Positions 6,871 to 13,116 of a DNA stretch of 13,116 bases are shown piece by piece. Below the pieces are notes generated by a model. That model did no database searches, was not told where the DNA came from, and worked only from the letters and a program-made list of their open reading frames with translations. Source of the stretch: Deltaproteobacteria bacterium (GTDB lineage: Bacteria > Desulfobacterota > Desulfobacteria > Desulfobacterales > JAFDFH01). The stretch covers positions 1 to 13,116 of the forward strand of contig JAFDFH010000060.1 of the NCBI GenBank assembly GCA_019309945.1, written 5' to 3'. The stretch's first letter is position 1; the number at the start of each line of letters is the position of its first letter. The position numbers and the translations under genes were made by a program.

Positions 6871-6975
6871 TTTCCCCCCTTTTTAAATAGACATATAACA
6901 ATATGGCTATTTAATAACACAACCAGGAAGTGATCAAGTAAATAGCAATTGTGCTTAGGCGCTTAGCGGCGCGCT

Positions 6976-6995
6976 ATCGACAATTTGTTGTCGAT
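6976..6995. repeat. Perfect 8-bp stem-loop downstream of arsR
   Basis: ATCGACAA (6976-6983) and TTGTCGAT (6988-6995) flank the loop TTTG. No T-run follows directly, although ATTTTTT occurs near 7010. It lies about 105 bp past arsR in the gene-free stretch 6871-7475 and could be an operator dyad or a weak terminator. Confidence 0.35.
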
Positions 6996-7058
6996 GTTTA
7001 AAATCTACATTTTTTCCACTTGCGCCCGATATCCGATACTGGATACTCGCTAACTCAA

Positions 7059-7200
7059 GAGCCAATTTCAAAACGTCCCATTTTGTCCAATCTCTGCGTC
7101 AGGCTCAAATTTTAATCCCTGAAATACTAAATGTATTCCTGTGGTTAAAATTTTCGCCTTCCTTGACCTTGAACAAACCGAAACGTTTTGAAACTGGCTC
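7059..7200. mobile_element. 142-bp AAAATTTT-core element with GAGCCARTTTCAAAACG ends (copy C)
   Basis: The 17-bp terminal inverted repeats (7059-7075 and 7184-7200) differ at one base. TCAA occurs directly outside both ends (7055-7058 and 7201-7204), a possible 4-bp target duplication. Read on the minus strand, the core follows element B in order: TCAAGG, AAAATTTTAACCACAGGAATAC, a short loop, GTATTTCAGGGATT, AAATTTGAGCCT, ACGCAGAGATTGG. It sits between arsR and the permease gene. A minus-strand frame at 7068-7259 is an artefact of the repeat. Confidence 0.68.
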
Positions 7201-7206
7201 TCAAAA

Positions 7207-7234
7207 TTGGAATTATAGCTTCTTTTTATATAAT
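7207..7234 (+). promoter_or_regulatory. Candidate promoter of the permease gene
   Basis: TTGGAA (7207-7212), a 16-bp spacer and TATAAT (7229-7234) lie just past the right end of element C. If used, the transcript would carry a leader of about 235 nt before the permease start. Confidence 0.4.
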
Positions 7235-7249
7235 GATTAACATCCTTAA

Positions 7250-7291
7250 TTTTAGGCACTTTAGCGCATTTTAGGCATTTTAGGCATTTTT
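7250..7291. repeat. Short tandem repeat, TTTTAGGCA units
   Basis: Four consecutive 9-10 bp units, two of them exact TTTTAGGCA (7269-7277, 7278-7286) and two variants before them, end in TTTTT. Within the gene-free gap before the permease. Confidence 0.7.
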
Positions 7292-7319
7292 ACTCTGGTT
7301 TTTACAATTACAGTTGCCC

Positions 7320-7367
7320 AAGGGGCCACTTCTTCCGAACACAGTCTAGGAAGAAGCGTAGTCCCTT
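7320..7367 (+). promoter_or_regulatory. Two-stem hairpin in the permease leader
   Basis: CTTCTTCC (7329-7336) pairs with GGAAGAAG (7349-7356) around a 12-nt loop. An outer AAGGG (7320-7324) can pair with CCCTT (7363-7367). It matches no riboswitch class I recognise. It is not followed by a T-run, so it is not an obvious terminator. Confidence 0.35.
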
Positions 7368-7475
7368 CCGGACAGCATACAAACATTACGGTTAACCTTT
7401 CATGGGTTCAGGGTTCAAAAGTTATTTTATCTTCATTGGATCGATAAAGCATTAAATTTTGGTAGAGGAACATAT

Positions 7476-8648
7476 ATGAAAGAACGTACCAAGCTGATAC
7501 TGATCGTCCTGATTTTTTTAATCTGTTATTACATCCCCTGGGATCATTCTATCATCCGTCAATCCGGGCTTGAAGCCTTCATGATGCTTCAGGAATATGC
7601 CCGGGAACATGTCCTGACCTGTCTGATTCCCGCATTTTTTATTGCAGGAGCGATCGCTGTGTTTGTCCAACAGGCTTCGGTATTGAAATATTTCGGTGCC
7701 CAGGCCAAAAAGGTTCTGTCCTATTCCGTAGCCAGCGTATCAGGCACAATCCTGGCGGTGTGTTCGTGCACGGTGTTGCCATTGTTCGCGGGTATTTACA
7801 GCCGCGGCGCAGGGATAGGACCTGCCACCGCTTTTCTTTACTCGGGACCCGCGATCAATGTTCTGGCGATCACCTTAACCGCCAAGATATTGGGCTGGCA
7901 GTTGGGGTTGGCGCGGGCAATAGGCGCGATTATCTTCGCTATTGTCACCGGACTTCTCATGGCGCTTATTTTCAGAAAAGACGATGCCGCGCGCACAACC
8001 GGCCAAATTTATGTGCCGGATGCCGAAAACAAAGAACGGACTTTGGTCCAGGATGCCCTTTACATCGGTACCATGGTACTGATTCTGGTTTTTGCCGCTT
8101 TTGCCAAACCAGCTCCAAGTTCCACAGGACTGTGGCCGGCGATTTTTGCTGCCAAATGGTATATCACCATCACCCTGTTGATTGTTCTGGTCCTCATGTT
8201 AAAGGCATGGTTCACCAAAAACGAATGTAAAAGCTGGCTGGATGCGACCTGGGGTTTTATGAAACAGATCTTTCCGTTGCTCGCTGGCGGGGTTCTGATG
8301 GCTGGATTTTTACTGGGGCGACCCGGCCATTCCGCTCTGATTCCAGAGCATTATATACAGGCGCTTTTGGGCGGTAATTCTTTATGGGCAAATCTTTTCG
8401 CTTCGGTTGCCGGGGCTTTGATGTATTTTGCAACCCTTACCGAAGTTCCCATTCTTCAAGGATTGTTGGGTGCCGGTATGGGGCAGGGGCCGGCGCTGGC
8501 CCTGCTTTTAGCCGGCCCGGCCCTGTCTTTACCGAACATGCTGGTCATCGGCGGGGTCATGGGTTTGAAAAAAACCGCCGTTTTTTGTTGTATTATTATT
8601 ATCTTATCTACAATCGCCGGGATGTTGTACGGCGTGATAGCGGGATAA
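7476..8648 (+). CDS. ArsP-type permease (PF03773 family), likely metalloid exporter
   Basis: This is a 390-residue polytopic membrane protein with about ten hydrophobic segments, of the ArsP_1 (formerly DUF318) permease family. Characterised ArsP proteins expel trivalent organoarsenicals across the inner membrane. Signature blocks are the cysteine pair C96-S-C98 in CSCTVLPLFAGIYSRGAG, the following GPATAFLYSGPAINVLA, and the second-half repeat TEVPILQGLLGAGMGQGPA / LLAGPALSLPNM (from about 322), which mirrors the first half as expected for an internally duplicated carrier. A charged loop (about 165-190) separates the halves. GAGG at 7465-7468 precedes the ATG. The upstream CVC-type arsR supports a metalloid role, but other members of this family have unknown substrates, so I do not give the symbol arsP. 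The lipoprotein gene follows after 40 bp. Confidence 0.83.
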   Translation: MKERTKLILIVLIFLICYYIPWDHSIIRQSGLEAFMMLQEYAREHVLTCLIPAFFIAGAIAVFVQQASVLKYFGAQAKKVLSYSVASVSGTILAVCSCTVLPLFAGIYSRGAGIGPATAFLYSGPAINVLAITLTAKILGWQLGLARAIGAIIFAIVTGLLMALIFRKDDAARTTGQIYVPDAENKERTLVQDALYIGTMVLILVFAAFAKPAPSSTGLWPAIFAAKWYITITLLIVLVLMLKAWFTKNECKSWLDATWGFMKQIFPLLAGGVLMAGFLLGRPGHSALIPEHYIQALLGGNSLWANLFASVAGALMYFATLTEVPILQGLLGAGMGQGPALALLLAGPALSLPNMLVIGGVMGLKKTAVFCCIIIILSTIAGMLYGVIAG

Positions 8649-8688
8649 TGGATTTTGAATATGTCAATCCAAATGCAGGAGGTCCGTC

Positions 8689-9252
8689 ATGTTTTTACGG
8701 AATCTGTTTGGTCTGGTAACAACACTGTTGCTGATCAGTTGTGTGACCAGCGTCAACCTGGACTATGACGAACAGATGAACTTTAAGGGAATGCAAACCT
8801 TCGGGCTGCTGGCACCTCCCCAGGAAAAATCCGGGGATGTGCGACTAGACACGCCATTGGTGGATAAACGTATTCGTCAGGCGATTGAGAGTACTCTAAT
8901 GGCAAAAGGTTACCGCATAGTAGAAACAAACGCCGATTTTAAAGTGGCCTATCAGCTCAGTGTTAAACAAGGGGTTGAAGGCGGTTCTTCAGGTATCAGT
9001 ATTGGTATGGGGACTTACAGCCCAGGCAGTATGTTTGGCATGCGATATGGATATCCCGCCTATGATGTAAAATCTTACGAGGAAGGGATTCTCTATATCG
9101 ATGTACTGAGCGGACCAGACAGGCATCTCAGCTGGCGGGGCTCCAGAGGCCGGCGTCTTTATGACGGCAGTACCCCGGAAAAGATGACCAAATACATTAA
9201 TAAACTTGTGGCTGAAATCCTGCAACACTTCCCGCCGGATGCCCCAAATTAA
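8689..9252 (+). CDS. DUF4136-family outer-envelope lipoprotein
   Basis: This 187-residue protein starts with a lipoprotein signal: a short charged N-terminus, a hydrophobic stretch, and a lipobox LISC with the acylated cysteine at C18. The mature part fits the DUF4136 pattern: VNLDYDEQMNF...TFGLL near the start, VDKRIRQAIESTLMAKGYRIVE (about 58-79), ADFKVAYQLSV, a Gly/Ser/Met-rich segment (about 97-125), and YEEGILYIDVLSG followed by LSWRGS. Function of the family is unknown; members are usually periplasmic-facing lipoproteins. An excellent AGGAGG (8677-8682) precedes the ATG, 40 bp after the permease stop, suggesting co-transcription. It ends 83 bp from the convergent ATPase gene, with no clear terminator between them. 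Confidence 0.8.
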   Translation: MFLRNLFGLVTTLLLISCVTSVNLDYDEQMNFKGMQTFGLLAPPQEKSGDVRLDTPLVDKRIRQAIESTLMAKGYRIVETNADFKVAYQLSVKQGVEGGSSGISIGMGTYSPGSMFGMRYGYPAYDVKSYEEGILYIDVLSGPDRHLSWRGSRGRRLYDGSTPEKMTKYINKLVAEILQHFPPDAPN

Positions 9253-9335
9253 ATCTACATCTAAGATAACACCTCAGACCGAACTCACCGATGATCGAAT
9301 ATTTTATAGCACCCACAAACGCCCACAGAATATCG

Positions 9336-10262
9336 TCATGAAATTAGATAGCAGGCATCTAATTGCTTTTCTATCAGGTCATCGTTGTTTTTTAGAAATT
9401 GTCGCAATTTTTCATAGCCGATCAGGGGTGTTGCGGACAACGGGAAGTTGAGCATCGGGATATCGACAAAAGTGTTTTCAATGTCCGCACAGGATGAATC
9501 CGGCTGCATTTTGTTGTAAATCAATTGGTGTATATTGATCTGAATATCTTTTAACGCCAGAAAAATACGCGCGGATTCGGCAAAAGAGAGCTTGTCGGGA
9601 TTTAACACGAGTTGGACCCGAGTCCGCCCGCGATTTTCAAAAACATCTTTTAAGGTCTGAAAGTCATTTCTCAACACATTGATTTTATTCAGCACCTTGT
9701 CGCGTTCGAACTCTTTTTGCCCGAATTTAATTTTGGTAACCAAATCTTTTTTTTTGATGATTTCCTGGCGCAGAGACACGAGTTGTTCAATCCAGATCAG
9801 GGAAAGCGAAGGCAAGCTGAAAAATTTTAAAGCCAACGCTGTTGGCGGCATATCAAACACCAAATAATCAAAATTGGAAAATTCCTGATAAATGTGTTTA
9901 AACGCCAGAATAAGCGCGTATTCTTCCAGGCCCGGGGAATGTTTGATAACTTTGAAATAATTTTCCAGGTTAAAAGCCGTTAAATAGGAATAGGTTTTTT
10001 TGATCTGATTCCGGATATCTTTCAAATAGGCTTTGATCCATTGATCCTGGTCAACTTCGATTGCCGAAATGTCGGAAGCAATTTTCAGTGCCTTATCCGA
10101 AAGATTCATTTGAAAAATATCGGATTGATTGTGGGCCGGGTCTAAAGAAACAATCAGGACGCGAAACCCTTTTTGAGCCAGAAAAACCGCATTGAGTGCC
10201 GCGGAGGTTGACTTTCCAACACCACCTTTTCCCACAAAAAAGATATTGATGGGTTTTTTCAT
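9336..10262 (-). CDS. ArsA/Get3-family ATPase, single nucleotide-binding domain
   Basis: This 308-residue SIMIBI-class ATPase carries the deviant Walker A GKGGVGKST (11-19), switch I DPAHNQSD (41-48), a SPGLEE segment (109-114), switch II FDMPPT (136-141), and a C-terminal LNPDKLSFAESAR / ATPLIGYEKLRQF pattern typical of ArsA and Get3. The family couples ATP hydrolysis either to arsenite extrusion through ArsB or to delivery of membrane proteins. The only cysteines, C258 and C304, do not match the metalloid-site positions of E. coli ArsA, and only one domain is present, so I doubt an arsenite-pump role. The start lies 2 bp after the upstream 96-residue gene, with no Shine-Dalgarno, implying translational coupling in the cstA series. 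A chaperone-like role for a membrane partner is inferred. Confidence 0.85.
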   Translation of the reverse strand: MKKPINIFFVGKGGVGKSTSAALNAVFLAQKGFRVLIVSLDPAHNQSDIFQMNLSDKALKIASDISAIEVDQDQWIKAYLKDIRNQIKKTYSYLTAFNLENYFKVIKHSPGLEEYALILAFKHIYQEFSNFDYLVFDMPPTALALKFFSLPSLSLIWIEQLVSLRQEIIKKKDLVTKIKFGQKEFERDKVLNKINVLRNDFQTLKDVFENRGRTRVQLVLNPDKLSFAESARIFLALKDIQINIHQLIYNKMQPDSSCADIENTFVDIPMLNFPLSATPLIGYEKLRQFLKNNDDLIEKQLDACYLIS

Positions 10263-10264
10263 GG

Positions 10265-10555
10265 TTAACCGATATCCAGAACAGAAAATAGTTGGGCAAT
10301 GGGTTCGTGGGCCGTATCCACTTTTTCCAACATTAAAATCAATTCTTTTTCCATAAGCGGCATCAAGTCCAGTGAAATTTGCATAGGCGGTGATGGAAAG
10401 CCGATAAAAGACCCCAGCACCAACATACCGAAAATGTTTTCCAATTCTTCAACTTCAACTTCGATAATATTTACCGCTTTACCGCGAGCCACTTCATCGG
10501 CAATTTCCCAGAACGAAATGATTTTAGCTTTTATCTTTTTGATTATGGATTTCAT
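10265..10555 (-). CDS. Unknown 96-residue protein, partner of the ArsA-like ATPase
   Basis: I do not recognise this family. The protein has a basic, helical N-terminus (KSIIKKIKAKIISFWEIADE), an acidic stretch around 32-40 (EVEVEELEN), and a conserved-looking hydrophobic-proline segment GSFIGFPSPPMQISLDLMP (about 48-66), ending in a helix rich in Leu, Glu and Met. It has no cysteine and no clear transmembrane helix, so it is probably soluble or peripheral. It is taken as real because its stop is two bases from the ATPase start and it is in the same orientation and series. No Shine-Dalgarno is visible before its ATG. The plus-strand frame over the same bases (10299-10559) has no supporting signal. 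Confidence 0.65.
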   Translation of the reverse strand: MKSIIKKIKAKIISFWEIADEVARGKAVNIIEVEVEELENIFGMLVLGSFIGFPSPPMQISLDLMPLMEKELILMLEKVDTAHEPIAQLFSVLDIG

Positions 10556-10589
10556 TTAAAGCATTTCAATGTTGCGGTGAATAGGCAAA

Positions 10590-11021
10590 CTATTCAACTC
10601 TAAAAATGCGTCTTTCAAAAGCAATTCGTTTATTGGAAGGATAATAAAAGTAAGTGGCATAAAGGGTCATTAAAACCGTACCGCTAAGATAAAAACGCGG
10701 AAATTCAAAAAGATAAGCAATTAACATTAAATAGGGCGTAACCAATACAATGTATAAGAAATGGCGTTCGAATTTGACCCAGTCAACCTCTGAAAGGCTT
10801 TTTTGATGCCGTATTTTATGGGCAAAGATTGTGCGGAAAAAAATCGGCAGGGCCACGGCAAATACGACGGACATGATAAAAACAATCGGTGCCAATATGG
10901 GGAGGAATTGAACCGGTTCAAGGACGATGAAGTGAAACGTTTTGGCGACGATGATAAGAATAAATCCTGAAATTGCAGGAATCAAGAGAGCAAAATATGT
11001 CTTTTTAAGGTCATCCGCCAT
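10590..11021 (-). CDS. Four-helix inner-membrane protein of unknown function
   Basis: The 143 residues contain four hydrophobic segments at about 8-32, 38-63, 88-107 and 110-128, a basic inter-helix stretch (AHKIRHQKSLSE, about 67-78), and a basic C-terminus (NKRIAFERRIF). By the positive-inside rule both the loop and the tail would face the cytoplasm. I do not recognise the family. It lies between cstA (63 bp upstream, across a hairpin) and the 96-residue gene (34 bp downstream) on the same strand, so it is probably part of the CstA series and a candidate accessory subunit. Its ATG has no recognisable Shine-Dalgarno. Not a known CstA partner such as the small YjiX-type protein of enterobacteria, which is soluble. 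Confidence 0.68.
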   Translation of the reverse strand: MADDLKKTYFALLIPAISGFILIIVAKTFHFIVLEPVQFLPILAPIVFIMSVVFAVALPIFFRTIFAHKIRHQKSLSEVDWVKFERHFLYIVLVTPYLMLIAYLFEFPRFYLSGTVLMTLYATYFYYPSNKRIAFERRIFRVE

Positions 11022-11037
11022 TGATAAAATTGAGTAA

Positions 11038-11078
11038 AGGGGAAGTATCGCCTTAATTTGGCGGGCAACACTTCCCCT
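11038..11078 (-). terminator. GC-rich hairpin between cstA and the membrane-protein gene
   Basis: AGGGGAAGT (11038-11046) pairs perfectly with ACTTCCCCT (11070-11078), and CGCC/GGCG pair inside. It begins 7 bp past the cstA stop. On the minus strand only a weak T-rich stretch (TTTACTCAATTTT) follows, so it may be a partial terminator or an mRNA-stabilising hairpin rather than a full stop. Confidence 0.5.
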
Positions 11079-11084
11079 GTCAAT

Positions 11085-12824
11085 TTAGGTTGTTTGAGGT
11101 TCTGCTTCTTCAGGGGTTTCACCGGTGGAAAAGAATTTGATGAGACCCTCCACGGCAATCCAGAGCGCAATAATAAGAATTATGAAATTGATTACCTGGA
11201 GCAATGCAGGACCTCCCGCACCAAATTTAACCTGATTCATCACAACGGCCCAAATCGTCATTATCGACATAAAGATCGCTGGAAGTCCGGCAACCAGCCA
11301 TTTTAGACCGCCCCTGGCTTTCAAATAAAGGGTGATAATGATTAGTGCCAGGGCTGCCAGGGTTTGGTTGACAGCACCAAACAAAGGCCACAACTTCAGC
11401 GCACCTTTACCGCCGGCACCGGTCACGAATGCCAATATCAGGGCGGTCCCGACCGCTATGACAGTGGCCGTATAGCGATTGGTTAAAAAGGTAACTTTAA
11501 GATCCCCGAAAAGTTCGGCAACCACATACCGCTGAACCCGGGTGGCGGTATCCAGGGTGGTTCCGGCAAAAGACGCTACAAAAACCCCCATGATGACCAA
11601 TGCAAATTTTTTGGGAATACCGATGGCACCAATTAGATTGGCTGAACCGTCCACAAACGCGGCAATTTTTGAGCCTAAGCCTGCGGCTGCCGCCCAGGAT
11701 GAATAGTGGGTGGTCCAGGCCGCTACCCCTGTCAGCGTTTCGCCGCCTTTAGGGGTATATCCCATTCCGATTCCCGCTGCTACTGCTATAATCACCAAGG
11801 TTGCCAGGGTACCTTCCATCAGCATGGAACCATATCCGACGAACAGTGAATCGGTTTCATCACGAATCTGTTTGGCCGAGGTTCCTGAGGCCACCAGGGA
11901 ATGAAACCCTGAAATGGCACCACAGGCAATGGTAATAAACAGGAAAGGCCACATCGGAGGCGCCTTGGCCGGGCTGGACTGGATCGCCGGTGCCACGATT
12001 TCCAAATTGCCGCCAAAAGCCGCAAAAAAAACACCCAACACCAGAAGCGACATGGCAACAACCAATTGGTGGGAGTTTATAAAATCCCGGGGCTGCAGCA
12101 AGGTGGTCACCGGCAGGACCGACGCGATGAAGGCATAGGTCAGTAAAATAATCGTCCAGACCCCTGTGGGCGGGATTCCTGCAATGGCCGGCATTTTAAT
12201 CGGCACAAACGCCCCGATGACCACCGTAATATACATGACAATTACGGCAATGATCGACCAGGTCATGGCATTGGCTCCTTTTTTATAAATCAAATGCCCC
12301 AGATAGAGGGCAATCAGAACTTCGAACCAGACCGGTAGTACCGATTGGGGATACATGGCGAATATGACCGCGATAACCAGCCCGAAAATAGCGATAACGA
12401 TCAACAACTCCAGGAAAACAATCAGGAAAAAGAAAAATTTAGTACGATCATTAATATATTTAGCGGTGTACTCGGAGATCGATTTTCCCTGATTGCGCAT
12501 TGAAATAATCAATGCTCCGAAATCGTGAACCGCTCCCATGACCACACTTCCGATAAAAACCCACAGAAGCGCCGGAACCCAGCCCCAAATGATGGCAATG
12601 GCCGGCCCGACAATGGGTCCCGTACCTGCAATAGACGTGAAGTGATGCCCGAAAATCACCTCCTTTTTGGTGGGCACATAATCGATTCCGTCCTCATACT
12701 CGCAGGCAGGGGTTTTACAGGCGCCTGACAATTGAAATATCTTGCTGCCGATAAATTTACCGTAAAACCGATACATCAGAATGTAACCCGCGAACGCTAA
12801 AACCATAATTGCTAACGCACCCAT
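11085..12824 (-). CDS. cstA: CstA-family carbon-starvation transporter
   Basis: This 579-residue protein has about fifteen hydrophobic segments and belongs to the CstA family, inner-membrane carriers tied to uptake of pyruvate (BtsT, CstA) and possibly peptides. Characteristic blocks are the N-terminal DYVPTKKEVIFGHHFTSIAG and GTGPIVGPAIAIIWGW (about 48-82), AVHDFGALIISMRNQGKSI, and later ISGFHSLVASGTSAKQI and ASFAGTTLDTATRVQRY. It is shorter than the E. coli proteins (about 700 residues), mainly at the C-terminus, as is common in non-enteric bacteria. A near-perfect Shine-Dalgarno (complement of 12828-12837) precedes the ATG. It heads a minus-strand series with a four-helix protein, a small protein and an ArsA-like ATPase. 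Substrate is inferred from the family; in a sulfate reducer pyruvate or another small organic acid is plausible. Confidence 0.93.
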   Translation of the reverse strand: MGALAIMVLAFAGYILMYRFYGKFIGSKIFQLSGACKTPACEYEDGIDYVPTKKEVIFGHHFTSIAGTGPIVGPAIAIIWGWVPALLWVFIGSVVMGAVHDFGALIISMRNQGKSISEYTAKYINDRTKFFFFLIVFLELLIVIAIFGLVIAVIFAMYPQSVLPVWFEVLIALYLGHLIYKKGANAMTWSIIAVIVMYITVVIGAFVPIKMPAIAGIPPTGVWTIILLTYAFIASVLPVTTLLQPRDFINSHQLVVAMSLLVLGVFFAAFGGNLEIVAPAIQSSPAKAPPMWPFLFITIACGAISGFHSLVASGTSAKQIRDETDSLFVGYGSMLMEGTLATLVIIAVAAGIGMGYTPKGGETLTGVAAWTTHYSSWAAAAGLGSKIAAFVDGSANLIGAIGIPKKFALVIMGVFVASFAGTTLDTATRVQRYVVAELFGDLKVTFLTNRYTATVIAVGTALILAFVTGAGGKGALKLWPLFGAVNQTLAALALIIITLYLKARGGLKWLVAGLPAIFMSIMTIWAVVMNQVKFGAGGPALLQVINFIILIIALWIAVEGLIKFFSTGETPEEAEPQTT

Positions 12825-12892
12825 GATATCACCTCCTGTTTCGATGGTTAATAAAATAGGCTATATGAACACCTCCCTCATAGATTGCTTTT

Positions 12893-12921
12893 CTTATACA
12901 TGAAAAATGACATCGATTCAA
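12893..12921 (-). promoter_or_regulatory. Sigma70-type promoter of cstA
   Basis: On the minus strand TTGAAT (complement of 12916-12921), a 17-bp spacer and TATAAG (complement of 12893-12898) precede cstA by about 70 bp. The 271-bp-type element starts 20 bp upstream of the -35 box. No CRP-like or other activator site was recognised. Confidence 0.6.
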
Positions 12922-12940
12922 GGTTTAAAGAGGAAAAAAG

Positions 12941-13116
12941 GTAACTTCTCAATATGTTCCGGTAGGCCCGCTGCGCCATCCGCTAATTTTTTTCAATACG
13001 GCCAAAACTTGCCGTTAAGGGCGCCTAACAGTGACCCGCGCACGGGACGTAAAATGAGTGTGTCGCTTAGCACAAACAGGCTACAATTAACAATTTATCC
13101 TGTTCGGGTCACTGTA
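12941..13116. mobile_element. Second copy of the 271-bp element, cut off by the window end
   Basis: The 176 bases are colinear with 414-589 without gaps and with seven substitutions (about 96% identity), in the same orientation. The left terminus is again GTAACTTCTCAA. The right part and its flanking duplication lie outside the window; the expected duplication would be GAAAAAAG (12933-12940). Confidence 0.88.

Noticed and set aside
6526..10262. A complete arsenic-resistance operon (arsR, permease, arsA)
   Set aside because: The ArsA-like gene is on the opposite strand in another series, lacks pump-type cysteine placement, and there is no arsB, arsC, arsD or arsM in the window.
11085..12824. 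Plus-strand frames over cstA (for example 11058-11306, 11914-12138, 12525-12728)
   Set aside because: They are antisense to a full-length, motif-complete transporter and have no signals of their own.
414..13116. The two element copies as ends of a composite transposon carrying all the genes between them
   Set aside because: Copy 1 has its own perfect 8-bp duplication at both ends, so it inserted independently. The copies are in direct orientation, encode no transposase, and the genes between are largely housekeeping.

Overview
The window looks like chromosomal DNA of an anaerobic Desulfobacterota bacterium, probably a sulfate reducer of the Desulfobacterales. This is inferred from moderate GC, a RecD2-type helicase, a cytidylate-kinase-like protein with a BON-like tail, a CstA transporter, and long intergenic stretches packed with short palindromic repeats. 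There is no rRNA, tRNA, CRISPR array or transposase gene.

Layout. Positions 1-784 carry no convincing gene. They hold an inverted-repeat element (7-221) and a complete 271-bp transposon-like element (414-684) flanked by a perfect 8-bp duplication. A plus-strand gene series follows: trmO (tRNA t6A37 methylation) and, 12 bp later, recD2 (5'-3' DNA helicase); then a cytidylate-kinase-like gene preceded by a hairpin repeat; then a CPA1-type Na+/H+ antiporter. Positions 5828-6525 are a repeat sink with at least three distinct elements, one of them a second GTAAC-ended element with its own perfect 8-bp duplication. Next come an ArsR repressor with a CVC metalloid-binding motif and a well-formed promoter/palindrome, a 605-bp repeat-bearing gap, an ArsP-type permease, and a DUF4136 lipoprotein. 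On the minus strand, reading from the right, are cstA (pyruvate/peptide-type carbon-starvation transporter), a four-helix membrane protein, a 96-residue unknown protein, and a single-domain ArsA/Get3-like ATPase. The window ends inside a second, 96%-identical copy of the 271-bp element, just upstream of the cstA promoter.

How the parts may work together. ArsR and ArsP fit a metalloid-responsive export unit, with the lipoprotein as a probable passenger. The CstA / four-helix protein / small protein / ArsA-like ATPase series is compact and looks like one operon. It is the most intriguing protein-level association here, because the ATPase lacks the cysteine arrangement expected of an arsenite pump subunit. 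At the DNA level the strongest signals are two different non-autonomous elements with GTAAC ends and perfect 8-bp target duplications (the pattern known for the IS66 family), plus a family of AAAATTTT-hairpin elements that share a core but have unrelated terminal inverted repeats.
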